DNA of 28,829 nucleotides from Rhizoclosmatium globosum (GCA_002104985.1 MCGO01000348.1:1-28829), one strand, 5' to 3'. Shown: positions 18,162 through 28,829, counted from the first letter of the stretch. The notes: a model not told the origin generated them from the letters alone. Numbers and translations are program-made.

Positions 18162-19460
18162 TTATCCAATGACAATACGGCCTTCAATCATTTCGTATGG
18201 TGGAATTTCCAAGTTGAGTGGAGCTGGACCCTTACGAATACGACCAGAGATATCGTAGTGGGAACCGTGGCAAGGACAGAACCAACCGTTGTAGTCACCA
18301 GCTATATCGTTATTTAATAAAATGTGCATTCAGATCGGTGAGTACTGATCCTTACCCTCTCCAATTGGCACACAACCCAAGTGAGTGCAGACACCCATCA
18401 TAACAAGCCACTCTGGCTCCTTGACTCTTTCAGCATCAGTCTCCTTGTGTCTCAAGTGAGCAATGTCGACAGAGTTGGCTTCGGCAATGTCAGCAGCGGT
18501 ACGGTGACGAATGAAAACAGGCTTTCCACGCCACTGAAACACAAATATCAGATGCATGATTGGGCAAATAAAGATTTGCGGATTGTTTGGGGCAAGGTGG
18601 TGAAAGTGATCTGTGACTCATGAGGATCGATTCCCAAAGATTTCACTCATGAATGTCCATTGAGCATTTCATACATGCAAACTTGACGAATCGCGATCAG
18701 GACCTTCCGTTTCATAGACGCCTCTGCCACACACAACTTCTTCATTTGCATCAATATCCATGTCAACGTCTGCACTCAAGTGTGCCAGTGAATAAATGCC
18801 ATTTTTTGTAGCTTTTCAATAGTCGCACCGATCGCGAAGCCTAAAAAGAAGGTCGACGAGAATAGAAATGCAGACTAACCTTGAGGACAACATTCTTTCC
18901 TTCTGGGATATCGGCCTGGTTGACTTCAATCTTGGCAAGGGCCAAGACATCAGCAGAGGCAGCAAGGGAGGAGACAAGGTTGACGGCAATGTCCTTGACA
19001 GCAACGGCTTGAACAAAACCGAAAGCACCAATAAGGGTGTAGGCAGCGTTACGGGAGCCAGCATCGGAGTACTTTGCAGTGTCCTTCAAGTATTTGTTCT
19101 TTGGAGGAACGGTCGCGTCGGCCCCATCGGCAAGGACGGTCAATGGCTCCTTGTTGTAGCCGGCGGCGTAGAAACGCTTCTGGGAGGAAAGCGAAGCGAG
19201 CGGGGCTGTTCCGCGATCAGACAGATTAGATATATGTATCGCTTCAACCACCAACAAAGAACAGGAAACAAACAAACAAACGCACCAACAGCGGCCGTGC
19301 GCAAAGTGACGCCAGACGACTGTGACACCGACGCGCGGAAGGCGGCACTCACGGCGCCGGAGACTGCGTGGCCGTGCCCGTGCGATCCGCCAGAGAGGTG
19401 CTTGGCGGCGGCAGACGCGGCAGCGGAGAGTGGGGCAACAAAGGTGGTGCGGTTCGACAT
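18162..19460 (-). CDS. RIP1: Rieske iron-sulfur subunit of mitochondrial complex III, 272 aa
   Basis: The [2Fe-2S] subunit of ubiquinol-cytochrome c reductase, which passes electrons from ubiquinol to cytochrome c1 at the inner mitochondrial membrane. Exons: 19,460-19,286; 19,205-18,880; 18,533-18,356; 18,301-18,162, in total exactly 273 codons. The N-terminus is an Ala/Ser/Arg-rich mitochondrial targeting sequence. The membrane helix follows (about [20 protein letters not shown]). Splicing joins EGKNVVLK to [12 protein letters not shown], the start of the Rieske fold. Both cluster boxes are intact: VCTHLGC (box 1) and [10 protein letters not shown] (box 2), with the expected Cys and His ligands and the disulfide cysteines. 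The end reads [16 protein letters not shown]. The first intron (80 nt) has an alternative donor/acceptor pair in the same frame. The second intron, 346 nt, is far longer than any other here. The gene diverges from CDK8. Confidence 0.96.
18534..18879 (-). other. Unusually long (346 nt) second intron of RIP1
   Basis: Donor GTTAGT and acceptor TTTCAG flank this intron. It is six to eight times the usual length in the window. In one sense-strand frame it holds an uninterrupted acidic peptide-like stretch ([15 protein letters not shown], then [17 protein letters not shown]; about 18,776-18,675) that resembles coding sequence, but no splice sites were found that would include it in frame. No clear snoRNA C/D or H/ACA boxes were seen. 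Confidence 0.6.
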
Positions 19461-19562
19461 TGGCGGATGGGTTTGTTGGTTGCGTGAAAAACGAAAACAG
19501 AATATTGAACAAGAAGAAGAGAAAGAAGAACAACAAGAACAAGAACAAGAAGAAGGTTGGAA
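19461..19562. promoter_or_regulatory. Shared promoter of RIP1 and CDK8
   Basis: The 102 bp between the two start codons contains a long GAA/CAA purine-rich run (about 19,500-19,555) on the plus strand. It must hold the start sites for both genes. No TATA box is visible. Confidence 0.6.
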
Positions 19563-21158
<1,596 letters not shown>

Positions 21159-21163
<5 letters not shown>

Positions 21164-21184
21164 AGCTAGTTTTTATGCTTTATT
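21159..21184. terminator. Interleaved poly(A) signals of CDK8 (+) and the GH18 gene (-)
   Basis: AATAAA at 21,159-21,164 overlaps the CDK8 stop codon. AATAAA on the minus strand at 21,184-21,179 lies about 66 nt past the GH18 stop. Transcripts ending at these sites would overlap, with the GH18 mRNA reaching about the end of the CDK8 coding region. Confidence 0.55.
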
Positions 21185-21249
21185 GTTTTAGTTTCAGTTT
21201 CGAGAGAAACGAGACGAGACGAGAGAGAAAGGAGAAGAATAATGAAAAG

Positions 21250-22900
21250 TTAACAGGTCTTCGAAAGAAATGAGAAGCAATGCTCATTTGGCCCACAATC
21301 ACTGTTGGATCTACATGCACTGTTAGAGCAGGAAGAGTTGGCAAACACCCAGGTTCCGCCACAGCGGTATGCCAGCTGCAAATCTGTTACATGAGGACCT
21401 TGTGATGGGAATCCCGAGCCGACTTCCACACCATCCAATACATCTCTTAGAGTTTTCGAGTAAGTGGACGGTGTTGCGTGTCCATAATTCGCGTAGTTAG
21501 CTGCCAGAGCTGGTGGATTGGATGATGAAACATCGTACACAGAAAATCCAGCGAATTGTTCATCTGCTTTCACCTACAAAAACAATGTCAGTAGATAGTT
21601 CTATCAATAGCTTTGCCTTACCATGTCATAGACAGCCTGGAGCTGTCCCGGTTCCAGAAACCCTCCCGAAATTGCGCTGGTCCAATCGCCGGCCAAACCA
21701 ATCACGATGGGACCAGAATACACTCCTTTCCAGGCATCAAAATTAAACCCAAATGGATATGAACATTCGGGGTTGTTGTAGTATTGCACTATCAAGTAGT
21801 CAATGTCTCCAGGTACAGCTGTGATAACATCGCCTACGTTGGCGTCTTTGTTTGAAATTCCGAGAAAGCATTGAGGAACCACTAGGAAATACTTTAGTGG
21901 GGGTTTCTTTTTACAACGGTCCAACCCATACCGGCAATCAACGACTGAGGACTAAGTTTCTTGATCGTTTGAACAAATGCTATCATCTCACGATTCCAAA
22001 CAACTGGATCCAAATTCTTTTCGACGTCTAATTCCAAGCCATCAATAGTTACTCCAGAGCCAAACGGCCGTAATGGACCACTTCCGTCCAAAAACATGTT
22101 ATAAAATAAGTTTGCGTAGAATACGCCATCTCCTTGAGCAAACTGATAATTCGCGACACGGTCGCCGCCTAAAGACAGCATAATTTTGATGCCAAGGTTC
22201 TGGCAGAACTTGATATCTTGTCCAAGCTTCAAAAAGCCATTAATTATCCATTGAGGATTTGTTTCCGTTCCAGAACCGTCATATGTATATTTGTACGCGT
22301 AATTATCAACGCTGAATGCTGCAAACATGATGGTGAATCCCTGGGTTCCTCCTCCGAAGGTGTTCAAAAAGGCAAGGTTGATGGTTTGATAATATCCGAG
22401 CTGGCAATAGTATGCTAAAGGCTTTTGGTAATCAGATCTGGACGTATTGCGGCTGTTTATGCCATACTTGAGGTCGACTCCGTTGGCTGAAAACTCACAA
22501 ATTAAGAAGATTGGATAAAGGTAAAGCAGGGTATAATCTCACCAATAGCATTTTGCCCAAAGTATCCATATAATGATGGTTTTCCAGAAGACAGACGTGG
22601 TGGAGCTGTCAAATTGTTGAACTTCAAGGGAGAAGAAGTGTTTCCCAACCCAGAAAAGTTGCCATTAGCATCAAGTTTAGCCTGTGCATTCTGATTCCCG
22701 TGAGTTACAAAGTAATACGTCAATATCGTGGCACAGATTATGGCTAGTGCTAGGGAAATATTCCCCATAATGAGCTTCCGTTTCTTGAGATCCATATGAC
22801 GAAAAGCTGGATCTATCTGAACATCATTGCCCACATTATCTTGCACTTTAGGACTCAGTCGTTCGTCGAGGATGAGGATACCTGTGGAACACGACGTCAT
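21250..22900 (-). CDS. Membrane-anchored GH18 chitinase-like protein, 498 aa
   Basis: Probably hydrolyses chitin or related wall polysaccharide at the cell surface. Exons: 22,900-22,543; 22,486-21,932; 21,881-21,622; 21,573-21,250, exactly 499 codons, introns 48-56 nt. There is no signal peptide; instead residues about 47-65 form one membrane helix preceded by KKRK, which predicts a type II protein with the enzyme outside. The barrel starts LYGYFGQNAIANGVDLKYG, typical of plant/fungal class III GH18 (GYxGQN). Strand 3 is KIMLSLGGD and the catalytic strand 4 is DGLELDVE (about residues 268-275): DxxDxDxE with Glu replacing the first inner Asp, but the catalytic Glu and the neighbouring Asp are kept. 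IVQYYNN (strand 6 Tyr) and GFSVYDV follow. The C-terminus is a small domain with seven cysteines that could bind carbohydrate. Activity is likely but unproven. Confidence 0.92.
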
Positions 22901-23061
22901 TGTTATGTTTGTTTTTGGGAGGATTCTGGCGGCGTTTCAAAATTATCTGACAAACCTCACAAACAAGAAGACACTGAACATTTAACGTCACTTTTTATTT
23001 ATCAATTAATAGCTAGTAAAGTTTAAGAGTTTCAGAAATATTCTCCAGCCTCCAAAACCAA
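22901..23061. promoter_or_regulatory. Shared promoter of the GH18 gene and the GCK-type kinase
   Basis: The 161 bp between the divergent start codons contains an AT-rich middle (about 22,978-23,025, with TTTTTATTTATC). No named element was recognised. Confidence 0.5.
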
Positions 23062-24498
23062 ATGGACAAATTCAAAAAGCTTGAAGTCATTGGACGTGGC
23101 TCCTACGGCGAGGTTTACAAAGGCATCAACCTGAGTACAAATGCCACGGTAGCCATCAAAGTTATCGATTTTGAGGGTATGCTTGGTTAACCCTGAAGTC
23201 ACCAAGTTGTTGTAACATCCCTCAAGACACAGGAGACGAGATTGAAGATATCCGACGCGAAATATCTATATTGGCTGAGCTGCAGTCAGATTATGTCACG
23301 AGATACTTTGGATCTTACGTTGAGGAATCACAACTTTGGATCGTGATGGTATTTGTCATGTTTTCGTCACTCTGAGATCTTAACACCTATGCAGGAGTAT
23401 TGTGCAGGCGGATCTTGCTTAGATTTAGTAAGCTTCCTTGTACTTACTTAAAAAACATTGCTGAACAATGATCAAAGATCAAGCTAGGTCCCCTGTCAGA
23501 AATCCACATCGCCGTCATCCTGAGAGAGACATTAGAAGGCCTTAAATACATCCATTCCCAAAACAAAATCCACCGCGACATAAAATCTGCAAACATTCTC
23601 CTCACAGCAAGTGGACACGTGAAGCTGGCTGATTTTGGAGTGTCGGCTCAGGTATGACTTCGTTTTTATTCTTCGCACTGAACATCCACGACAGGTTACA
23701 GCCACAATCACGAAAAAGAACACATTTTGTGGAACCCCATTTTGGATGGCCCCAGAAGTGATTGTACGGTCAGCATATAATTCCAAAGCCGACGTTTGGT
23801 CTCTCGGAATAACAGCTATCGAGCTTGCCACGGGACTTCCTCCCCATGCAAATGTTCATCCTATGAAAGTGTTGTTTATGATTCCCAAGAATGATCCCCC
23901 ACGATTGGATACCACCAAGTTTTCACGGGAGTTTCAAGATTTTGTTGCGCAATGTTTGACAACGCGAGCTACAGATGTGAGAATCATAAATTTATGCGAA
24001 AGCTTACTATTTCATTAGAGACCGAGCGCCGCGGAACTTTTGAAGCACCCTTTTATAAGAGCAGCAGGGAGATGCCAATCGATTGCTGACCTATTGTTGC
24101 GGAACAAAATCATATCTGACGCTAAATTAGATCAAGTGTCAAGGCGCGATAGCTCGACTGAGTTGAGTTTGTTGGCGCTTTGTGGTACATGAAGGTGATT
24201 AACGATCTGTTTCAGGAAACAAGAAGGAAAGTCACCAAAGAGAGCCAATCAGTTGGGCAGAAGGTTTGTTGCATTATCAATTAAATTTATTCAGTGACAC
24301 TTTGTCTGCTTCAGTGTTGTCTTTGAGGATGATTTGCTTGTCACCCCCAAAATGAAATCAAGAGAAATCACACCTACTGTACAGGCATTTAGTAAAAGTC
24401 ACAATGTAGAGAAGATTAGGTTGATGAGTCCCGCCATTGCTTCTCAAGAACTACAATCATTTCAGTGGAGGTTTGACAAACCTTTGTTAGTTTATTGA
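23062..24498 (+). CDS. Ste20/germinal-centre-type protein kinase, 369 aa
   Basis: A Ser/Thr kinase of the GCK branch (MST3/Sps1/Sid1-like), often placed in septation, polarity or stress signalling. Exons: 23,062-23,176; 23,227-23,348; 23,395-23,427; 23,478-23,651; 23,695-23,976; 24,019-24,170; 24,216-24,263; 24,315-24,498, exactly 370 codons, introns 42-51 nt. Kinase landmarks: [12 protein letters not shown] (residues 10-21), VAIKVI (Lys33), [61 protein letters not shown] and [24 protein letters not shown] closes the domain. The tail is short (about 100 residues), basic then acidic, with [18 protein letters not shown]; it has no coiled coil or known docking domain. The last two introns (45 and 51 nt) are set by frame closure. 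The exact GCK subfamily cannot be told without alignment. Confidence 0.92.
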
Positions 24499-24665
24499 AT
24501 ACTCACAGCCAAATTTGTAGTGAAATCCTTTCTTATAATCCCAAAAGCCAGTTAAGAGACAAACTTCTAGCTCGTTGGCGAAATAAAGTGATGCAATAAA
24601 TGAACAATAGAGACCTTTTGAAGGACAATGAGAAACTACGAGGGAAAATATAAAAACAAACAGAG
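24499..24665. promoter_or_regulatory. 3' end of the GCK-type kinase and promoter of MORN5
   Basis: AATAAA occurs at 24,582-24,587 and 24,595-24,600, either of which could end the kinase transcript. The MORN5 start codon follows within 70 bp, so its promoter overlaps this region. Confidence 0.45.
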
Positions 24666-25131
24666 ATGGATCCAACAGGCGTCTTTGTAGCAGAAACCAA
24701 GAACGGAAGGTTGGTTCTTGAAAAGTGTTTTGGGTTTGACACTCAATGGCACAACTGAGTATAGAGTTGAAGGAAAGGGTAAATATACTTTTCCTAATGG
24801 TAACGTGTATGTTGGAGACTTCAAGGACGGACAGTTGAGTATATATTTGAAAGGCTTAAAAAAGTCTCTGATAGAGTCCATTGCAGGTTTCATGGAAATG
24901 GTACAATTCATATGACGAATGGAGGACGATATGATGCCTCGTGGAAAGATGGACGAGCTATACAGGTGATTGTACAAGAATAGCTAAGGATGAACGGCTG
25001 ACATAAGATTTCAATATCAGGGGCAATTTACTTTCAAAGATGGACTTGTGTACGAGCCGGAAAACTGGGGCTATTGTACCACAGAGGATCGCCGCTTTTA
25101 CTATGAAAAGACTGGTGGTTTCAATCAATAA
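24666..25131 (+). CDS. MORN5: MORN5-like MORN-repeat protein, 100 aa
   Basis: A small MORN-repeat protein related to MORN5, found in ciliated and flagellated eukaryotes (sperm-associated in mammals). Exons: 24,666-24,709; 24,765-24,833; 24,887-24,965; 25,021-25,131, exactly 101 codons, introns 53-55 nt. After a short leader (MDPTGVFVAETKNGRVEGKG) come the repeats: KYTFPNGNVYVGDFKDG, FHGNGTIHMTNGGRYDASW and GQFTFKDGLVYE. The segment ENWGYCTTEDRRFYYEKTGG is specific: mammalian MORN5 has NWxYCxxxDRRFY at the same place. The protein stops about 60 residues short of the animal protein, soon after this motif. AATAAA overlaps the stop (25,127-25,132) and recurs at 25,138. Not a kinase-type MORN enzyme; a structural role is likely. 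Confidence 0.88.
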
Positions 25132-25205
25132 ATGGCAAATAAATGATAATGTTAAGTGGAGATGGTGGATTTGAGAGAGTGATTGTTTGTTCTCCAACAT
25201 CTTTC

Positions 25206-26425
25206 ATGAGTCTCAGTGGACCTGAGATACGGCACCGGCTGAAAGAGCAGGAGGCCACAGTCGCGTAAGAGCAATAACACGTGACGAAGAGTGTTTTATG
25301 GTCTAACGCACACACTCTCTCGCAGGGTCCTCCTTCGCGAACTTGCCCAACTTCGCGCACAGGCCCCACCACCACTTCCTCCTCTGTCAACAGCACAACC
25401 ACAACCACAACCAACAACAACAACAACAACAACAACAACAACGCGCATCCGAGTGCCGCCGTCCTCGATCGCCGCATCGGCTTCGACATCGCCGCCCTTG
25501 CCTCATACTGCCCTGTCGACTATGACTGCAACTACAACATCAACTTCAACAGCTCAAGCACAACCAATACCATCATCAGCAACCCCAACACTCTCCTTCC
25601 CGCCGATTCCTGCATCGCCAAAGCTGGTCATCCAACAGCAGAAAAGGGCGGTGAAAGCAGAAAGTGCATCAGCCATGGTGCTGGACAATGTCAATGAAGA
25701 AACACCTTCTGCCATTCGTGTCCCTACTCCCACTGCCGCAACCGCAACAGCGACATCAGTTCCTCCTATATCCTCGGGAACGGTTTCTTCAGCCTCGTCA
25801 TCAGCAGACCAGGACTCTGTGATGGGCGAAATGGATATGGGTTCTGATGCTGGCCTCAACTCAGGTATTATAACCTGCATTCCACACATATCCTTTAATT
25901 AAATATAACCCAAACAGAGAATGGCGACAAATTAATATCCAGCGAAGAGAAACGCCGTTTTAAAAAGACTTGTATGATGATCTGGTCTAAACTCGCAGAG
26001 CATCGTTACGGCAATGTCTTCACCCGTGCCGAGAAGTCACCGTTTTACTTGAGCGTAATCAAAAATCCAATCAATCTCACTGTAATTAAAAACAGAATAA
26101 GGGATGGGGTAAGTGTTGATTCTCCAGCGTTTTGTTGTTGTGTTTCCCGCATTCAAAAAAAGCATAAATTCTGAATTGTTACTATCTAGGAAATTTCTAC
26201 CATGGAAGAGTTTCATCGGGATATCTTGTTGATGTTGGCTAATGCGGTCATGTTCAATGACGAAGGCTCAGAAATTGCAGAAATGGCCAAAGTAAGTGTA
26301 TATCCTTTTCGTTTGTCATATAGGGCTAAATATCATGTTTTGATTAGACCTTGCGTGTTTTTGTTGAAACCGAATTGGCAACACTGGAGAACGTGAGGAG
26401 GATGAAGGAGTTCATGTCGGAGTGA
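25206..26425 (+). CDS. Bromodomain protein, BRD8/Bdc1-like, 322 aa
   Basis: Likely a chromatin reader of the NuA4/TIP60 histone acetyltransferase complex. Exons: 25,206-25,264; 25,326-25,864; 25,918-26,108; 26,190-26,291; 26,348-26,425, exactly 323 codons, introns 53-81 nt. The N-terminus is a short coiled-coil-like start (IRHRLKEQEATVAVLLRELA) followed by about 150 residues rich in Pro, Thr, Ser and Ala, including a poly-Thr run coded by an (AAC)n repeat at about 25,410-25,440. The bromodomain (about residues 210-300) reads KKTCMMIWSKLAEHRYGNVF, FYLSVIKNPINLTVIKNRIR and MEEFHRDILLMLANAVMFND. The Asn of MFND is the acetyl-lysine-binding residue. The block NRIRDGEISTMEEFHRDI is closest in style to BRD8 and S. 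pombe Bdc1. The gene ends shortly after the domain, so it is much smaller than animal BRD8. Confidence 0.9.
25405..25443 (+). repeat. (AAC)n microsatellite in bromodomain gene
   Basis: A run of CAA/AAC trinucleotides lies inside exon 2 and codes for poly-Thr in the gene's frame. Such tracts change length easily; here length changes in threes would keep the frame. Confidence 0.85.
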
Positions 26426-26552
26426 TTAGACGGAGTGAAATTAAACCTGTATTATATTTGTTTTTGAAGATTACTGTATATACGCTGCCTTCGAGTGTCA
26501 GTTGCGGTTGTTCTACCAAATCAAAATCCAACCTCAAAATCACTTGAACACG

Positions 26553-27411
26553 ATGGCCATCAAAGCAACCCTCATCTTCAACAACACCGGAAAGCCTCGG
26601 TTAATGCAATGGTATCAGCAGCAAATGGTGAGCTACGCACTCTCCGCCGTCCGCACTCACAAAATGGATCAGGATGTGCGCACACAACAAGAGACCCTCA
26701 AAGAAATCTTTCGCCTTGTGAGCAATAGGTTTGACTTCGTTTATGGTTGCAACGTCCACCATGAGCTCTGACATGGGATTTTACGACACAGACCAGACTC
26801 CGCTTGCAACTTCCTTGAAGGCAGCGCCTTGATTGGAGGAAACGACACAAAGATCATTTACAGGGTATGTTGACGTTGTTTCGGAGAATCATAGGCTCTA
26901 ACCAGGTGTCTCGTTCAATCTTGTTGTTCTTCTGTACAGCATTACGCCAGTTGAGTGCTATTCACCTTCAATCAAAACATACTTATGCAATTTCTGAATA
27001 CAGCATTGTACTTTGTATTCGTAGTAGACTCCTCAGAAAGTGAGCTTGGAATCTTGGATTTGATTCAGGTTCGTTGGAGCATTCCACGTGTCAGTAATGC
27101 GATTATTCATTGATGCGATGTGCAATCTAGGTACTCGTTGAAGTACTGGACAAGGCATTCGTGAACGTGTGTGAATTGGATCTGGTAACATACTTGGTGT
27201 TGATTTCTCAAAGCTTACTGTTCTACAGATCTTCAGACCTGATGACGTTTCATCTATTCTCTCTGAAATAGTATCTGGTGGAATGGGTATGTCTATTATG
27301 GTCTTTGACTTCAACCACTTATTTCTTTTGTGAATAGTCCTTGAAACCAACTTGCCTCAAATCTGCGATGTCCTCACCGCCAAGAACGAAATCAATTTGA
27401 GAACGCGATAA
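26553..27411 (+). CDS. APS3: AP-3 adaptor complex sigma subunit, 154 aa
   Basis: The small sigma subunit of the AP-3 adaptor, which sorts cargo from endosome/Golgi to the vacuole. Exons: 26,553-26,627; 26,673-26,728; 26,792-26,864; 26,940-26,949; 27,004-27,068; 27,131-27,184; 27,229-27,286; 27,338-27,411, exactly 155 codons. Landmarks: IKATLIFNNTGKPRLMQWYQ, TQQETLKEIFRLVSNR, CNFLEGSALIGGNDTKIIYR, HYATLYFVFVVDSSESELGI, DLIQVLVEVLDKAFVNVCEL and GGMVLETNLPQICD. NFLEG..IGG and the block HYATLYFVFVVDSSESELGILDLIQ are typical of AP-3 sigma rather than AP-1 or AP-2 sigma. Exon 4 is only 10 nt and codes for most of HYAT. Intron 1 (45 nt) is a multiple of three with no stop, but removal gives the family spacing between WYQ and TQQ. 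The protein is shorter than animal and yeast AP-3 sigma by the C-terminal tail. Confidence 0.95.
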
Positions 27412-27423
27412 AATATCATGATA

Positions 27424-27462
27424 AATAAAACGGGAAGTACTGAACAATCGGCCTCTTTTATT
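27424..27462. terminator. Interleaved poly(A) signals of APS3 (+) and CFAP157 (-)
   Basis: AATAAA on the plus strand at 27,424-27,429 lies 12 nt after the APS3 stop. AATAAA on the minus strand at 27,462-27,457 lies about 19 nt past the CFAP157 stop. The stop codons are 69 bp apart and the mRNA 3' ends should overlap. Confidence 0.6.
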
Positions 27463-27480
27463 TCTTGTGGGAATGGGATT

Positions 27481-28829
27481 TCAAATAACCAACTTGGGAA
27501 GCAATCGTCCTTTTTTGGGAAACGATTGAGCCGGATTACCCCATGGCCGAACTTCAGATAAAAGTGTCATGACTTTGGAGTTTTTGGTTGGATTGTTGAG
27601 GTTCAAGTTGGATCCTTCTCCAAGCTGAGTTTTACTGTGAGCCAAGGAATATTGACCTAGATCGTGCAGGACTTACCGTTTGAAGTATGATAGGAAGTGT
27701 TTGAACTGAAACGGAATTTGTTCGAATAGGTTCAGCAGTATTGTAACGACTCGGTTTTGGGATGGCTGAGATCACTGCTGATATATCAACCTCCTCTTGT
27801 TTCTCCATAGGAGCATGCTTTCGTCTAGTTTTGGTACTCGTTGGTCTCTCTGGCGACGCTTCCTGGTTAACATACGAATTCCTAGAAGTCAAATCGGAAT
27901 CAGCCTTCACTATGGTCACAAAATGAGAGTCAAATACTTGGAGAAGAGTTGAAAGTAATCTGAACTTCAAAGAGTCATTCGCTCTTGTCTCGTGGATAAT
28001 GGCATCGATTTTGTTTGTGATTTGTTCAGGTTCCACCTCCTCCAAATCAAGAACCAAACGCTCTAAATCAGTCAGGTCACCAAGTAGACGGCCATACTCA
28101 GATTTGAGCTCTTCAAATAGTACGTCCTAAGATCATTTTCAGATACTCAAGAAAATATCAAATATGACGCTTACATCTTCCGCGGAGGATGAGTTATTGT
28201 TATTGAACTGACTTTCCCCACGCTCCTTCAAATCCGATTCTTCGGGCAAAGCATTATCTTTCTCTGCATTCTGTTCATACGCAAGCTCGAGCATTTCATC
28301 ACTCTCTACAAATGCCAACGTTCTAATCTCCATACAACGCCAACAAAACAAACAAACAAACCTTTCAACCGATCCAAAAGCATTTTAATAACGCGTTGAT
28401 TTGCTTGATTCTTTTTTCGCGAGCTCTTTTTCCGATTCAGTCAACAGAGCATTTGAAGTCTTGAGTTTTTCGACTTTTGTCTTGAACGCTTCGTTTTCCG
28501 CAATGAGCTCCAGAGTTCGTGCAGACATTTTCTTGATTTGTGATGTGATGGCCATGTTTTCGCGGATGGCGCGTTTGGTGGTTTCTGCCATTTGTTGGTC
28601 TGCTACACGTCGGAAATTTGTTACGGCTTCGTTGACTTTCTGAAGCATTTCTTTCTTCATGTGGTTCTACGATTAAAAATGTATTTAGGATGCCTGCGGG
28701 TTCAAACACGGGCGAAGTACCTTGTCTTGCAACACTTTACGTTCCATTGTGTGAATCACATCTTTATACTCCTTCTCTCTTGTTTCCAACAGAGCCAAAG
28801 CTTGCCTTAAATTTCTTTCTAAAATCGTC
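27481..28829 (-). CDS. CFAP157: CFAP157-like cilia/flagella protein, partial (5' end outside window)
   Basis: A coiled-coil protein of the flagellar base/axoneme family CFAP157. Exons seen: 28,829-28,721 (incomplete), 28,666-28,362, 28,305-28,175, 28,126-27,677 and 27,624-27,481, introns 48-56 nt. The diagnostic block is MLQKVNEAVTNFRRVADQQM followed by AETTKRAIRENMAITSQI, which parallels FRRV..QM.ETTKRAI.EN..IT in animal CFAP157. Long heptad-like helices flank it. A change of frame is needed at a run of six A's (plus-strand TTTTTT, 28,412-28,417): before it the frame reads KELAKK, after it NQANQRVIKMLLDRLK. Past that, splices give LKESDEMLELAYEQ and EDDVLFEELKSEYGRLL. The tail contains NSVSVQTLP, then VRPWGNPAQSFPKKGRLL and the stop. 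The frameshift is either a homopolymer error or an inactivating change; the rest of the gene reads cleanly. Confidence 0.85.

Noticed and set aside
25554..25889. Minus-strand acidic open frame of 111 codons
   Set aside because: Antisense of the low-complexity Ser/Thr/Pro/Ala region of the bromodomain gene, which leaves the opposite strand free of stops by composition.

Overview
This window is nuclear DNA from a fungus that makes flagellated cells, most likely a chytrid (Chytridiomycota or a near relative). The fungal side is shown by the short GT-AG introns (mostly 42-62 nt), a DEIDFE-type GH16 cell-wall enzyme with a GPI-type tail, a GH18 chitinase-like enzyme and compact genes. The flagellar side is shown by homologues of MORN5 and CFAP157, which belong to cilium-bearing eukaryotes. 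All calls come from reading translations and splice sites by eye; no database search was run.

Region 1 (about 1-11,000) is a graveyard of transposons. It holds a pogo/Tigger-like transposase piece (with a second short copy at the left edge), a PIF/Harbinger-type DDE_4 transposase, an internally deleted DDE-superfamily transposon that keeps only its two coding ends, and a rearranged Ty1/copia retrotransposon on the minus strand (Gag zinc knuckle, protease DTG, integrase, reverse transcriptase, RNase H). None is intact. Several inactivating changes look like CpG decay (CGA to TGA, GACGAC to GACAAC).

Region 2 (11,238-14,060) is transitional. It has a GH16 cell-wall glycosidase/transglycosidase gene with an apparent frameshift, two tandem degenerate copies of the last part of an RNA polymerase III RPC6/RPC34-like gene, and a 121-bp satellite whose half-units carry CACGTG.

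Region 3 (14,435-28,829) is densely packed with housekeeping genes: a cyclin (-), DNA polymerase delta small subunit POLD2 (+), Rieske iron-sulfur protein RIP1 (-), CDK8-type Mediator kinase (+), membrane-anchored GH18 protein (-), Ste20/GCK-type kinase (+), MORN5 (+), BRD8/Bdc1-like bromodomain protein (+), AP-3 sigma subunit (+), and CFAP157 (-, running off the right edge). Three head-to-head pairs share promoters of about 100-160 bp, and three tail-to-tail pairs are separated by 69-109 bp with interleaved poly(A) signals. Full exon maps were worked out for most of these genes; reading frames close exactly across all inferred junctions except for one apparent frameshift each in GH16 and CFAP157. 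I did not find a convincing new multi-gene system. The most useful leads are the flagellar gene pair, the CpG-decay pattern, the RPC6 tail duplication, the satellite, and the unusually long RIP1 intron.
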